A stretch of DNA of 64,000 nucleotides from Paenibacillus andongensis (GCF_025369935.1 NZ_CP104467.1:1193001-1257000), one strand, 5' to 3'. Shown: positions 9,079-17,175, counted from the first letter of the stretch. Program-made: numbers and translations. The notes: a model not told the origin generated them from the sequence alone.

Positions 9079-10458
9079 GTGAATTCATCAAGGCTCATCG
9101 AGTTCAAAGATTTTTATTCCAAGACCCTTAATAATTACAGAAATATATTTGTTTATTTGCCTCTTAGTTACGATACAGATCTACAGAAGCGATATCCTGT
9201 TCTATACATGCACGATGGCCAGCACGTATTTTTTGAGGATCAAAAGGGTGAATCGTGGGAGGTTCACACAACGGTAGACAAACTGGTTTCGCAAGGAAAG
9301 ATGCGAGAAATCATTGTTGTTGCGATCGCCCATGTTGAAGACGCAAGGATTGCGGAGTATATGCACGCGTTTCCTGATGGGAATCATGTTTTTGATGTCA
9401 TCAATCAAGGCGAGCTTTACGAGGCTTTCCTCATTCAGGAGGTTAAACCTTTTATCGATCGGACACTCCGAACGTTAACGGGCAAAGAGCATACGGCTCT
9501 CATGGGATCTTCTGCTGGCGGGTTAGTGTCTTATAATATTGGATTCCGTCAATCGGACACATTTGGAATGATAGGAGCCCTTTGTCCTTTCTTTGTCAGC
9601 ACAGACCCCGGCACGATGAAAGAAACATGGTTAAGTCACATCTACACGGAAAAGAAGAATCTGAAAGTCTGGATGGATGTCGGAGATTCTGAAGGTTTTA
9701 CGGTTATGGAAAAGCATGTCCGGTATGTCACGGATATTCTAATAAGAGCTGGATATGTACTCGGAGACGATCTTATGTACTACCTTGCAGTTGATTCCGG
9801 CCACTCTCAAAAGGATTGGGCTGCAAGGGTTCACGCGCCGCTCATTTATTTTTTTGGGGAAATAGGCCAGCCTGTTCGGGTTGATCTGCATGGTCCTAGG
9901 GTTGTTGGCCTGAAGGGGCCTAAGGTTACATTGAATCCAGTGGTACACTTCGATAGCGGTTTTATAATGACGGATTTAAATGCTCAATATGGAGTTGTTG
10001 ATCCCGAGTTATTGGAGGTTACAATGGACGGTAAACTAGTCCCTAAAAAAGAAGGGAAAACGACGATCCAATATAGGAATGGCAGCTTAACTTCTGCTCT
10101 GGATGTTACCGTTGTCCCTTATATGTCAGATACGGCTACGGTTAAAGTCTTCGTTAAAGTGCCGGATTTCACGCCAAAAACAGATAAGCTATATGCAGGC
10201 TTAGAACTGCCGATGATTCGTGAAGGACTGTATGGCGGAACCTTTGAGGTGCCCAGGGATATGTCATTTGAATTTCGTATTTCTCGCGGTCTAGGACAGC
10301 ATGAAGTAGACAGCCAAGGCCGAGAACTTCCTTATCGCCTATTTACGACGGATGATGGTTTAGTTCTGAATTACGAAGTGGAGAATTGGATAGACTTAGC
10401 AGCTGCGGCTGATAGAGGTGAGCAGGATGGACAGCAAATCAAGTATTTTGCGGATTGA
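9079..10458 (+). CDS. esterase-family (PF00756-like) alpha/beta hydrolase with C-terminal beta domains, copy 1
   Basis: Cytoplasmic serine hydrolase of the esterase D/IroE type, 459 residues. The GTG start at 9079 has AAGGAGA (9064-9070) at a good distance. The hydrolase domain spans about 1-260: YPVLYMHDGQ, nucleophile elbow MGSSAGG, an acidic residue in DVGDSEG and the likely catalytic His in SGHSQKDW. Two beta-rich domains follow: a bacterial-Ig-like one (about 265-350), then one starting VKVFVKVPDFTP that resembles CBM20/CBM48 sandwiches. No signal peptide is present. It is paralogous to the next gene, which overlaps it by 32 nt. The position in a maltodextrin operon suggests deacylation of a sugar ester; the substrate is unknown. 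Confidence 0.82.
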   Translation: MNSSRLIEFKDFYSKTLNNYRNIFVYLPLSYDTDLQKRYPVLYMHDGQHVFFEDQKGESWEVHTTVDKLVSQGKMREIIVVAIAHVEDARIAEYMHAFPDGNHVFDVINQGELYEAFLIQEVKPFIDRTLRTLTGKEHTALMGSSAGGLVSYNIGFRQSDTFGMIGALCPFFVSTDPGTMKETWLSHIYTEKKNLKVWMDVGDSEGFTVMEKHVRYVTDILIRAGYVLGDDLMYYLAVDSGHSQKDWAARVHAPLIYFFGEIGQPVRVDLHGPRVVGLKGPKVTLNPVVHFDSGFIMTDLNAQYGVVDPELLEVTMDGKLVPKKEGKTTIQYRNGSLTSALDVTVVPYMSDTATVKVFVKVPDFTPKTDKLYAGLELPMIREGLYGGTFEVPRDMSFEFRISRGLGQHEVDSQGRELPYRLFTTDDGLVLNYEVENWIDLAAAADRGEQDGQQIKYFAD

Positions 10459-11758
10459 AAACTTTTACTCCACACATTTGGACAATAGAAGAGATATCTT
10501 TGTATACCTCCCCCCCAGTTATCGCTACGAAAAGAGTAAGCATTATCCGGTATTGTATATGCATGATGGGCAAAATATTTTCCATCCTGCCTTTAACGGC
10601 TACTCCTGGCAAGTAAACGAAACCGTGGATAGATTGATTCAAAACCATACGATGGAAGAAATCATCGTTGTGGGCATTCCCAACATGGGAGCAGAGAGGG
10701 CCGATGAATTTACCCACGAGATGGAAGGGATTCTCCATCAGTCCGATAAAGTTCAAATCAAGCCCAAAGGCCAATTGTATGAAGCGTTTATTATTGATGA
10801 GCTAAAGCCTTATGTGGATTCCGTGTTTCGGACCTTAACGGATCCAGATCATACAGCTTTAATGGGGTCATCCAGAGGCGGGCAAGTCACTTATCATATC
10901 GGATTTCGCCGACCGGATATTTTTGGAAAACTCGCCATCATTTCACCTTATTTCTACTGTGTGGACCCAATGACATTGGAAGAAACGCCAGTTTATCATG
11001 CTTTTAACATGAAACAGTCGACCTCTCGAATTTGGATCGATTTGGGAGGCAGTGAAGGCACCTTGGTGATGGAAAAGCATGTCCGTGAAGTTGCTGAGAA
11101 GCTGTTGGATTTGGGATATGGAGCTGATAAGGAACTCATTTATTTCAATGCTCCGGGAGCGGTTCATTCGGAGAAAGATTGGGCATTAAGACTTTCTTCT
11201 CCTCTCATTCACTTTTTTGGGGAAAAGGGGAAGGAACGTTCTTTATCTTTACACGGCAGTGAAGAGGTTGGTCTTACTGGCCCCAAATGCCGGCTAAATC
11301 CAATTCTTGATTTTCAAACCGGCTTTCAGATGTCTTTGCTGCGAGCGACTTATGAAGTGGAAGATCATCGCATACTGAATGTTCTGAACGACGGAACCGT
11401 AGTGCCGCTGGAAGAAGGGGAAACATCGGTAACGGTCAAATATCGGGATTTGGAAGCTGCAAAATCAATTCGTGTGGTCCATGCTCAAAAAGAACATGTG
11501 ACTTTGGAAATGGTCGTTCATGTCCCAGCGAATACGCCTGAAAATATTAAAATATACGCCTGGTTTCCCTTCATTCATAACCGGGGAAATGACACCTATT
11601 ACAATCAACTTCAAGTCCCTCTTCATGCCCAATTTGTCTACCAAATCAGCAGGGAAGATAGATCCGTCGAGGTTGATCATACGGGGAAACCTGTCCAGCG
11701 CAAATATAAAGCCTTATCGGATTCGAAAGTAGAAATTACAGTCGAACATTGGTCATAG
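10427..11758 (+). CDS. esterase-family alpha/beta hydrolase with C-terminal beta domains, copy 2
   Basis: Paralogue of the preceding gene with the same architecture, 443 residues from the ATG at 10427. That ATG has AGAGGTG (10414-10420) 6 nt upstream; a GTG at 10418 lies inside this site and would add three residues. Hydrolase features: YPVLYMHDGQN, nucleophile elbow MGSSRGG (Arg where copy 1 has Ala), LGGSEG and HSEKDWALR. The C-terminal part again has an Ig-like and a carbohydrate-binding-like sandwich (VVHVPANTPENIKIYAWF). The start lies inside copy 1, so the two are probably translated together. Different elbow residues suggest different substrates or a hetero-oligomer. Confidence 0.82.
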   Translation: MDSKSSILRIENFYSTHLDNRRDIFVYLPPSYRYEKSKHYPVLYMHDGQNIFHPAFNGYSWQVNETVDRLIQNHTMEEIIVVGIPNMGAERADEFTHEMEGILHQSDKVQIKPKGQLYEAFIIDELKPYVDSVFRTLTDPDHTALMGSSRGGQVTYHIGFRRPDIFGKLAIISPYFYCVDPMTLEETPVYHAFNMKQSTSRIWIDLGGSEGTLVMEKHVREVAEKLLDLGYGADKELIYFNAPGAVHSEKDWALRLSSPLIHFFGEKGKERSLSLHGSEEVGLTGPKCRLNPILDFQTGFQMSLLRATYEVEDHRILNVLNDGTVVPLEEGETSVTVKYRDLEAAKSIRVVHAQKEHVTLEMVVHVPANTPENIKIYAWFPFIHNRGNDTYYNQLQVPLHAQFVYQISREDRSVEVDHTGKPVQRKYKALSDSKVEITVEHWS

Positions 11759-11762
11759 ACAG

Positions 11763-11806
11763 AAACTCCTTAGCTTTGTACATACAAGGCTGAGGAGTTT
11801 GTTGTT
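11763..11806 (+). terminator. terminator of the maltodextrin operon
   Basis: AAACTCCTTAGC (11763-11774) pairs with GCTGAGGAGTTT (11789-11800), extended inward by TTTGTA/TACAAG pairing, and is followed by GTTGTTT. The T-tract is weak. Confidence 0.65.
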
Positions 11807-11849
11807 TAGATGAGTGGACTTTTTGATACTTAATTTAGCGATAATTTTA

Positions 11850-11878
11850 TTGAATAATAATTCAATTAAATGTATTAT
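11850..11878 (+). promoter_or_regulatory. predicted promoter of the transglutaminase-like gene
   Basis: TTGAAT (11850-11855), 17-bp spacer, TATTAT (11873-11878) in an AT-rich stretch. The -35 lies in a small palindrome, ATTGAAT/ATTCAAT (11849-11866). Confidence 0.5.
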
Positions 11879-11931
11879 TATACATAATATTTTTTCGCAC
11901 GATTTTATAAATAGATTGAGGGAGAACTGGA

Positions 11932-12540
11932 ATGATTTTAACTTGTGAATCAAATTTTCTAGAAGATTATCTGGTAGAAACAGAGGAAGTTGATTATAGT
12001 CACCTTTCCATTAAAGAAAAAGCAGCAGAGTTATATGACGAATCGTATAACGAAGATGATTTTGTGAAAAAAGCTTATGAATTTGTTCGTGATGAAATAT
12101 CTCATTCTTGGGATATTCAAAGTTCACGAATTACATGTAAAGCCTCGGAAGCAATATTCTTTAAGGAAGGTATTTGTTACGCGAAGTCTAATCTGTTGTG
12201 CGCCATTTTAAGAAGCAAAGGCATTCCAACTGGTTTTTGTTATCAACAGCTTACAATAGGTGACACACCAGATACAGGGTACTGCATCCATGCCTTAAAT
12301 GCAGTTTACCTCAAGTCCATAGGAAGATGGGTTCGCCTAGATGCACGTGGAAATAAAGCTAATGTTAGTGCGGAATTCTCTACAGATGAAGAAAAGCTGG
12401 CTTTTCCGGTAAGGGAAGAATACAACGAAGTGGATCATCCAGAAATATATAAACGGCCAAACTTAAAAACAATTAACGCATTAAAGCAAAATACAGATTG
12501 TATACAGATGATTCTTCATGGTTTACCAACTAGTTTATAG
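11932..12540 (+). CDS. transglutaminase-like cysteine protease-fold protein
   Basis: A 202-residue soluble protein of the transglutaminase-like superfamily. The likely catalytic triad is visible in order: Cys in EGICYAKSNLLCAILR, His in CIHALNAVYL, and Asp in WVRLDARGN. These proteins act as peptidases, amidases or crosslinking enzymes; which applies here is not evident. The start is backed by GAGGGAG upstream. The gene is monocistronic, with its own promoter and the asd leader after it. Confidence 0.85.
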   Translation: MILTCESNFLEDYLVETEEVDYSHLSIKEKAAELYDESYNEDDFVKKAYEFVRDEISHSWDIQSSRITCKASEAIFFKEGICYAKSNLLCAILRSKGIPTGFCYQQLTIGDTPDTGYCIHALNAVYLKSIGRWVRLDARGNKANVSAEFSTDEEKLAFPVREEYNEVDHPEIYKRPNLKTINALKQNTDCIQMILHGLPTSL

Positions 12541-12614
12541 TCATTTAGTGAAAAAACTTGTAAAGTTTTCGAATTTTCAAAAATTATGTTTACCTTACAA
12601 TGGATATTTGATAA

Positions 12615-12929
12615 TATAATCGCAAGAAATTAAATGCGACGAAGAGAAGAGTAAATAAATGAAATCTTTCGCAGAGAGCTCCGTTAGCTGAAAAGGAGTA
12701 AAGAATTCTTTATTGAAAAAAGCCTCAGAGCAGCACATCGGATCCACTTGTAAGGGTGATGGTGTGCCAGGAGCTCCTGTTACAGAGCTAGAGTATACGC
12801 ATTAGATGATAATGCCGTACTTGAAGAGGCTAATATGGCGACATACTAGCGAATCTGGGGTGGTACCACGAGTGCATACAAATCTCGTCCCTAAGACTGA
12901 TTAAAGTCTTGGGGGTGGGATTTTTTTTA
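12615..12929 (+). promoter_or_regulatory. T-box riboswitch, lysine specifier, upstream of asd
   Basis: A -10 TATAAT at 12615-12620 (no good -35) leads a T-box leader. The T-box core GGGGTGGTACCACGAG is at 12857-12872 and a terminator stem with a T8 run at 12886-12929. In Stem I, AGTA (12650-12653) is followed by AATAAA, which pairs exactly with TTTATT (12709-12714). This is followed by GAA and then AAA (12718-12720). The AGUA/GAA pair is the specifier-loop E motif, so the specifier codon reads AAA, lysine. The antiterminator bulge TGGT fits a tRNA with discriminator A, as tRNA-Lys has. Uncharged tRNA-Lys would allow readthrough into asd. This leader fills most of the 504-base gap between genes. 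Confidence 0.9.
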
Positions 12930-13044
12930 TTGGTTGAATAGAAGTACAGATCACGTGCAACATGCGGTACCAAATCAGACTGTTTGAATATATATTTAGG
13001 GGTTCCACTTAAATCATACCATTTTGAAAGGATTTGAATATCTG

Positions 13045-14130
13045 ATGTCAGAAAAATTGAAGGTTGGAATTGTAGGAGGAACTGGTATGGTTGGTCAGCG
13101 GTTTGTTCAGTTGCTGGATCAGCATCCTTGGTTTAAAGTGACGGCCATCGCCGCTAGCAGCAGTTCTGCCGGTAAAACATATGAAGAATCTGTGCAAGGC
13201 AGATGGAAGTTGTCTGGCCCAATTCCTGAAGAAGTGAAAAATATCGTCGTACAGGATGCATCGAAAGTGGAGGAGGTAGCCGCTCAGGTCGATTTTATTT
13301 TTTGTGCAGTGGATATGAAAAAGAATGAAATTCAAGCGTTGGAAGAGGCATACGCAAAAACGGGCACGCCTGTTATTTCCAATAATTCTGCACATCGCTG
13401 GACGCCGGACATCCCGATGGTCATTCCGGAAGTTAATCCAGGGCATATTGAAGTGATTGCTGCACAGAGAAAGCGGCTTGGAACCTCCACCGGCTTCATT
13501 GCCGTTAAGCCCAACTGTTCAATCCAAAGCTATGTGCCGGCCCTTCATGCACTGCTAGATTACAAACCAACAAAAGTGGTTGCATCGACGTATCAGGCGA
13601 TTTCCGGAGCAGGTAAAAACTTTACCGATTGGCCCGATATGTTGGATAATGTCATTCCTTATATTGGCGGCGAGGAAGAAAAAAGCGAGCAGGAGCCGCT
13701 GCGCATATGGGGCAGCATTGTAAATGATGAAATTATTAAAGCAAGTGCTCCTTTAATTACAACGCAGTGTATTCGCGTTCCAGTAACGGATGGGCATTTG
13801 GCTACCGTATTTGTTTCGTTCGAGAAAAAACCTTCGAAGGAAGAAATTCTTGATCGCTGGCTGCAATTCAAAGGACGACCGCAGGAGCTCGGTCTGCCAA
13901 GCGCTCCAAAACAGTTCATTACTTATTTTGAAGAAGAGAACAGGCCTCAGACTAAACTTGATCGTGAAATTGAGCGCGGTATGGGTGTTTCGGCGGGGAG
14001 ATTGCGCGAGGATTCCATATATGATTTTAAATTTGTAGGACTATCACACAATACATTACGCGGAGCAGCGGGTGGTGCCGTTCTGATCGCCGAACTGCTT
14101 AAAGCGGAAGGGTACATTCAAGCAAAGTAG
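13045..14130 (+). CDS. asd: aspartate-semialdehyde dehydrogenase, archaeal/fungal type
   Basis: Reduces L-aspartyl-4-phosphate to aspartate semialdehyde with NADPH, the branch step to lysine, threonine and methionine. The protein has 361 residues, with the nucleotide-binding GIVGGTGMVGQ loop at the N-terminus and the catalytic Cys158 in KPNCSIQS. This sequence style belongs to the archaeal/fungal Asd class rather than the usual Bacillus class. I chose the ATG at 13045, with GAAAGG upstream at 13026-13031; a TTG at 13024 would add seven residues but has no ribosome site. It stands alone between a lysine T-box and a strong terminator. Confidence 0.93.
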   Translation: MSEKLKVGIVGGTGMVGQRFVQLLDQHPWFKVTAIAASSSSAGKTYEESVQGRWKLSGPIPEEVKNIVVQDASKVEEVAAQVDFIFCAVDMKKNEIQALEEAYAKTGTPVISNNSAHRWTPDIPMVIPEVNPGHIEVIAAQRKRLGTSTGFIAVKPNCSIQSYVPALHALLDYKPTKVVASTYQAISGAGKNFTDWPDMLDNVIPYIGGEEEKSEQEPLRIWGSIVNDEIIKASAPLITTQCIRVPVTDGHLATVFVSFEKKPSKEEILDRWLQFKGRPQELGLPSAPKQFITYFEEENRPQTKLDREIERGMGVSAGRLREDSIYDFKFVGLSHNTLRGAAGGAVLIAELLKAEGYIQAK

Positions 14131-14148
14131 AAGAATTTATATTTAATG

Positions 14149-14196
14149 AAAGAAGCCACTTCTTATTCTTAGTAGAAGTGGCTTCTTTACTTTTTT
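14149..14196 (+). terminator. terminator of asd
   Basis: AAAGAAGCCACTTCT (14149-14163) pairs perfectly with AGAAGTGGCTTCTTT (14174-14188), followed by ACTTTTTT. The bases from here to about 14340 hold no feature I can recognise. Confidence 0.93.
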
Positions 14197-14340
14197 CTAA
14201 AGTGGTGGCCGCATTACAGCACTGCTCCTTAACAATTCTCTCCTGCAGGGATTATGTACCAAGACCAAAGTCCAGCACGAAACTAAACCTCAGACAGTTA
14301 TCACTGCTTCATTTATTTGCTAATCTTATTGCTATAGAAC

Positions 14341-14466
14341 GTGGCTGCTATTGACGTCATGCTGCTTGTGGCAGTTATTCTCCTCTCAGCAGGGTGGTTG
14401 CTGATCCGATGGTTTCAAAAACGGAAGAAGCAAGGACGGGCGGCAGTCCAGATGGAGGAACAATGA
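14341..14466 (+). pseudogene. short hydrophobic reading frame, probable 3' remnant of a membrane-protein gene
   Basis: An open frame from GTG 14341 to TGA 14464-14466 encodes 41 residues: one hydrophobic helix (VMLLVAVILLSAGWLLI) then a basic tail with KRKKQGR. There is no ribosome site before the GTG, an in-frame stop lies at 14335, and the TGA overlaps the ATG of the PAP2 gene. A helix plus basic tail resembles the end of DedA-like proteins, and a DedA gene follows at 15135. I read it as a leftover 3' end that may once have been coupled to the PAP2 gene; a genuine small protein is possible. Confidence 0.35.
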
Positions 14467-15038
14467 ACAGACAGTATAAGCCTGTTGAATTTATGAGGAA
14501 GAAGAACATGAAATGGTTAAGGAAGGCCGATCACAGCATGTTTGTATGGTGCAATCAAAAGGTAAATCACATTGTTCTGGATTGGTTGTTCGGATTGATT
14601 ACCCACATGGGCGGCGCAACGTTTACGATTCTATGTGCCGTATTAGTTATATGGTATGCACCGGATGATTGGGGAGCGGTCGGTCTGCAAAGTTTAGCGG
14701 CTTTGGCCTTAAGTCATGTGATTGCCGTTATTATTAAGAAAAAGATGCGCAGAATTCGCCCATTCCACGTCATGCAGCAAGCGAGAGTAGGGAAATTTCC
14801 GCTTAAGGATTACTCGTTTCCATCTGGCCATACCACCGCTATTTTTGCATTCGTCACCCCCTTTCTATTCCTATCGACACAGGGAGTTGCTCTGTTATTG
14901 ATCATCTTTGCGGGATTGGTTGCCTTTTCACGTGTTTATTGGGGATATCACTACCCAACGGATTGCGTAGCAGGAGGTACGATCGGAATGGGTACTGCTT
15001 TGCTGGTGGTTTATATGACGAATTCTTTATTGACATGA
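14463..15038 (+). CDS. PAP2-family membrane phosphatase
   Basis: Integral membrane phosphatase of the phosphatidic-acid phosphatase type 2 family, which removes phosphate from lipid phosphates such as undecaprenyl pyrophosphate or phosphatidylglycerol phosphate. The three active-site blocks are present: KKKMRRIRP, PSGHT and SRVYWGYHYPTD. About five membrane helices are expected. The start is ambiguous. ATG 14463 follows GGAGG (14454-14458) by 4 nt and overlaps the upstream short frame; ATG 14508, after GAGGAAG, is a good alternative giving a 176-residue protein. The neighbouring DedA protein may act in the same lipid-carrier recycling, which is inference. Confidence 0.88.
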   Translation: MNRQYKPVEFMRKKNMKWLRKADHSMFVWCNQKVNHIVLDWLFGLITHMGGATFTILCAVLVIWYAPDDWGAVGLQSLAALALSHVIAVIIKKKMRRIRPFHVMQQARVGKFPLKDYSFPSGHTTAIFAFVTPFLFLSTQGVALLLIIFAGLVAFSRVYWGYHYPTDCVAGGTIGMGTALLVVYMTNSLLT

Positions 15039-15134
15039 CATGAATCAAGAATGGGGGGGCTTGGAATGCCGCCTATTGAACACTATGAAACGATCAGAAA
15101 ATAAGTGAATTATAAGCCCTCGAGGAGTGTAAAT

Positions 15135-15758
15135 ATGGAGTGGATTAGCAATCTCTTTGAGCAGTACGGGTATTTTGTTTTAATTTTAGGATTGTTTACC
15201 GAATCATTAGCCTTGCCTTTCCCAGGAGAATTGGCAATGGCGATATCTGGTCACATGTCTACTTTTGGAAGTTTGAATATCTTAATCATAATCTTCTGTT
15301 CTTATTTTGGAGCTATAGCTGGTACGACAGTTACTTATTTTTTTGGTTATAAACTGGGTACACCTTTCTTTGAAAAATATGGAAGATTCTTTTTTCTGAA
15401 CCAAGAACGAATCATTACAATCACGAATTGGTTTAATAAATATGGTAACAAGCTCATCCTTGTCAGCTATTTTATCCCAGGTTTGCGGCACTTCACTGGC
15501 TACGTGTCCGGCATTCTAAGGGTTCGGTTAGGCACCTTTCTCTTCTATAACTTCACGGGCGGACTTGTATGGGTATTGGCTTATGTCATGATCGGTAAAA
15601 TTTTCGGTATAAAAATAGAGCAATTCCTCCACATCATTTCGCAATACTCCATAGCGGCAATTATTGTTTTGGTGGTTGGAGTGGGGATTGGATTTCATAT
15701 TAAGCATAAAAAACATGCAATTATAGCTTGGATACGTACAATAAGCTGGCATAAATGA
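15135..15758 (+). CDS. DedA/SNARE-associated family membrane protein
   Basis: A 207-residue membrane protein of the DedA (VTT) family, linked to flipping or recycling of undecaprenyl phosphate and phosphatidylethanolamine. Family features include LPFPGELAMAISGH near the N-terminus and the re-entrant-loop segment FIPGLRHFTGYVSGI, followed by GGLVWVL. I chose ATG 15135 because GAGGAG (15122-15127) precedes it; a GTG at 15105 would add ten residues without a good ribosome site. It lies about 100 nt after PAP2 and ends at a terminator. Confidence 0.9.
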   Translation: MEWISNLFEQYGYFVLILGLFTESLALPFPGELAMAISGHMSTFGSLNILIIIFCSYFGAIAGTTVTYFFGYKLGTPFFEKYGRFFFLNQERIITITNWFNKYGNKLILVSYFIPGLRHFTGYVSGILRVRLGTFLFYNFTGGLVWVLAYVMIGKIFGIKIEQFLHIISQYSIAAIIVLVVGVGIGFHIKHKKHAIIAWIRTISWHK

Positions 15759-15760
15759 CA

Positions 15761-15799
15761 AAGACGAGTTGTTATCTGGAGATAAACAGCTCGTCTTTT
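15761..15799 (+). terminator. terminator after dedA
   Basis: AAGACGAGTTGTTATCT pairs with AGATAAACAGCTCGTCTT (one bulge), ending in TTTTC at 15795-15799. Confidence 0.85.
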
Positions 15800-15829
15800 C
15801 ATGCCGGCGATTTACTCTAAAGTATTCTA

Positions 15830-15860
15830 TTGACTTAGAGTGCGCTCTAAGATGTAAACT
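15830..15860 (+). promoter_or_regulatory. MerR-type promoter with 19-bp spacer
   Basis: TTGACT (15830-15835) and TAAACT (15855-15860) are separated by 19 bp, the over-long spacing that MerR proteins correct. The palindrome CTTAGAG-TGCG-CTCTAAG (15834-15851) fills the spacer. The ATG of the MerR gene is only 6 nt beyond the -10 end and lacks a Shine-Dalgarno, so the mRNA is probably leaderless. Confidence 0.85.
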
Positions 15861-15866
15861 TACACT

Positions 15867-16256
15867 ATGGAAAAATATTTGAGCATTCAAGCCATTTCTA
15901 ACCTTACTGGTATCACCGCTCACACCTTGCGTTACTATGAGAAAAACGGTCTGATTCATGCGATCGCCAGGGGTTCGAATGGTCGCCGCCAATATTCTGT
16001 CAACGATCTAGCATGGATTCGTTTTTTGGTAAGGCTTCGCACTACAGGAATGAGCATTAAGCAAATGCAACAGATCGCCGACCTGAGAAGACAAGGCTCC
16101 GCTTCGACCAAAGAAAGGAGAGTTCTGCTGGAAGCCCACAAGAACAAGGTAGCGGCACAGATCGAAAGGCTTCAAGAACATTATGAAGTCATTAACGAAA
16201 AAATAGAGATCTACCGTCAATGGGAACTAGAAAACCAACTGAATGGAGGTAGTTAA
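15867..16256 (+). CDS. MerR-family transcriptional regulator
   Basis: A 129-residue activator. The winged-helix N-terminus reads ISNLTGITAHTLRYYEKNGLI, followed by a long C-terminal dimerisation helix (about 80-125) without metal-binding cysteines, so it is likely of the small-molecule type (AdhR/NmlR-like). The start matches the predicted transcription start. It overlaps the ribosome site of the next gene, with which it forms an operon. The operator in its own promoter implies autoregulation, with induction of the CMD-family gene by an electrophile or similar signal (inference). Confidence 0.9.
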   Translation: MEKYLSIQAISNLTGITAHTLRYYEKNGLIHAIARGSNGRRQYSVNDLAWIRFLVRLRTTGMSIKQMQQIADLRRQGSASTKERRVLLEAHKNKVAAQIERLQEHYEVINEKIEIYRQWELENQLNGGS

Positions 16257-16260
16257 AGTG

Positions 16261-17031
16261 ATGAACTCACCATATGAGCTTGGAAATAAACTGTTTCAAG
16301 AAACAGATGAAGAAGGTATCCAGGCAGTCGTCAATGGTTTAAGTAACGTGTCCCCGCACATCAGTAGATACATCATTGAGTTTTACGGGCAAACTTTCAG
16401 TAATCCCGTACTCACCTACCAACAAAGAGAAATGATCGTGATCTCAGCGTTAATTTCATTAGGCGATACGCCAAATCAACTCAAGTGGCATATAAACTTC
16501 GGTTTAAAAGTTGGGATTACGCCAGACGAAATGATAGAGATTGCTACTCATTGCATACCGTTTTGCGGCTTCCCGCGTGCTTTAAATGCTGTTGGCGTTG
16601 CGAAACAACTATTTGCAGAACTAAATATCGAAGTAAACATCGAGGACGAGCTGCTGCAAAGTGTAGGAGAACGACGGGAAAGAGGCTTGGCTAAACTTCA
16701 AGAAATTGACGGTCAACATGGTGACGCGGTTGTTGATTCACTTGCCGATATTGCCCCACAGTTAGCCGAACAAATCATCGAATTTGCGTTTGGTGAAATC
16801 TACAGCCGCTCAGGATTAAATCCTAAGCAACGTCAACTCGTTACGTTAGGAGCCTTAACTGCTCAAGGTGGATGCGAGCCGCAGTTGCGCGTACATCTCA
16901 ATGCCGCAATTCGTGTAGGCCTAACGAGAGAAGAAATTATTGAGGCATTGCTGCACTGCTCCCCTTACACGGGATTTCCTAAGGTGTTAAATGCAATTAC
17001 CGTTGCGAAAGAGATCTTCTTATCGCATTAA
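16261..17031 (+). CDS. carboxymuconolactone decarboxylase family protein, two tandem CMD domains
   Basis: A 256-residue soluble protein made of two CMD repeats, about 25-110 and 150-235. Each ends with a similar signature: HCIPFCGFPRALNA and HCSPYTGFPKVLNA. CMD proteins include gamma-carboxymuconolactone decarboxylase and AhpD-type peroxide reductases; the paired CxxC of AhpD is absent, so a redox role is doubtful. GGAGGT (16245-16250) serves either ATG 16261 or the adjacent GTG 16258. It follows merR with 4 nt between and is probably its main target. Confidence 0.88.
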   Translation: MNSPYELGNKLFQETDEEGIQAVVNGLSNVSPHISRYIIEFYGQTFSNPVLTYQQREMIVISALISLGDTPNQLKWHINFGLKVGITPDEMIEIATHCIPFCGFPRALNAVGVAKQLFAELNIEVNIEDELLQSVGERRERGLAKLQEIDGQHGDAVVDSLADIAPQLAEQIIEFAFGEIYSRSGLNPKQRQLVTLGALTAQGGCEPQLRVHLNAAIRVGLTREEIIEALLHCSPYTGFPKVLNAITVAKEIFLSH

Positions 17032-17033
17032 TG

Positions 17034-17070
17034 TAGACGCCATTAGGGCTGCCATTTGGCGGTCCTTTTC
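17034..17070 (+). terminator. possible weak terminator after the CMD gene
   Basis: GACGCCA pairs imperfectly with TTGGCGGTC, followed by CTTTTCTC. The stem is short and mismatched. Confidence 0.35.
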
Positions 17071-17120
17071 TCATACGACAGGAAACGATATCACTTGATT
17101 CGCGAACATTTCCCAGCCTA

Positions 17121-17175
17121 TTGACAAATATAGTATATTTCGTTAGCATCATGGAGAAACGGACAATTGTCCGTT
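17121..17175 (+). promoter_or_regulatory. promoter and 18-bp palindromic operator of the MFS exporter gene
   Basis: TTGACA (17121-17126), 17-bp spacer, TAGCAT (17144-17149). The perfect palindrome AACGGACAATTGTCCGTT (17158-17175) starts at the expected transcription start. This layout fits repression by a TetR- or MarR-type dimer. No such gene adjoins, so the regulator acts from elsewhere. Confidence 0.8.
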
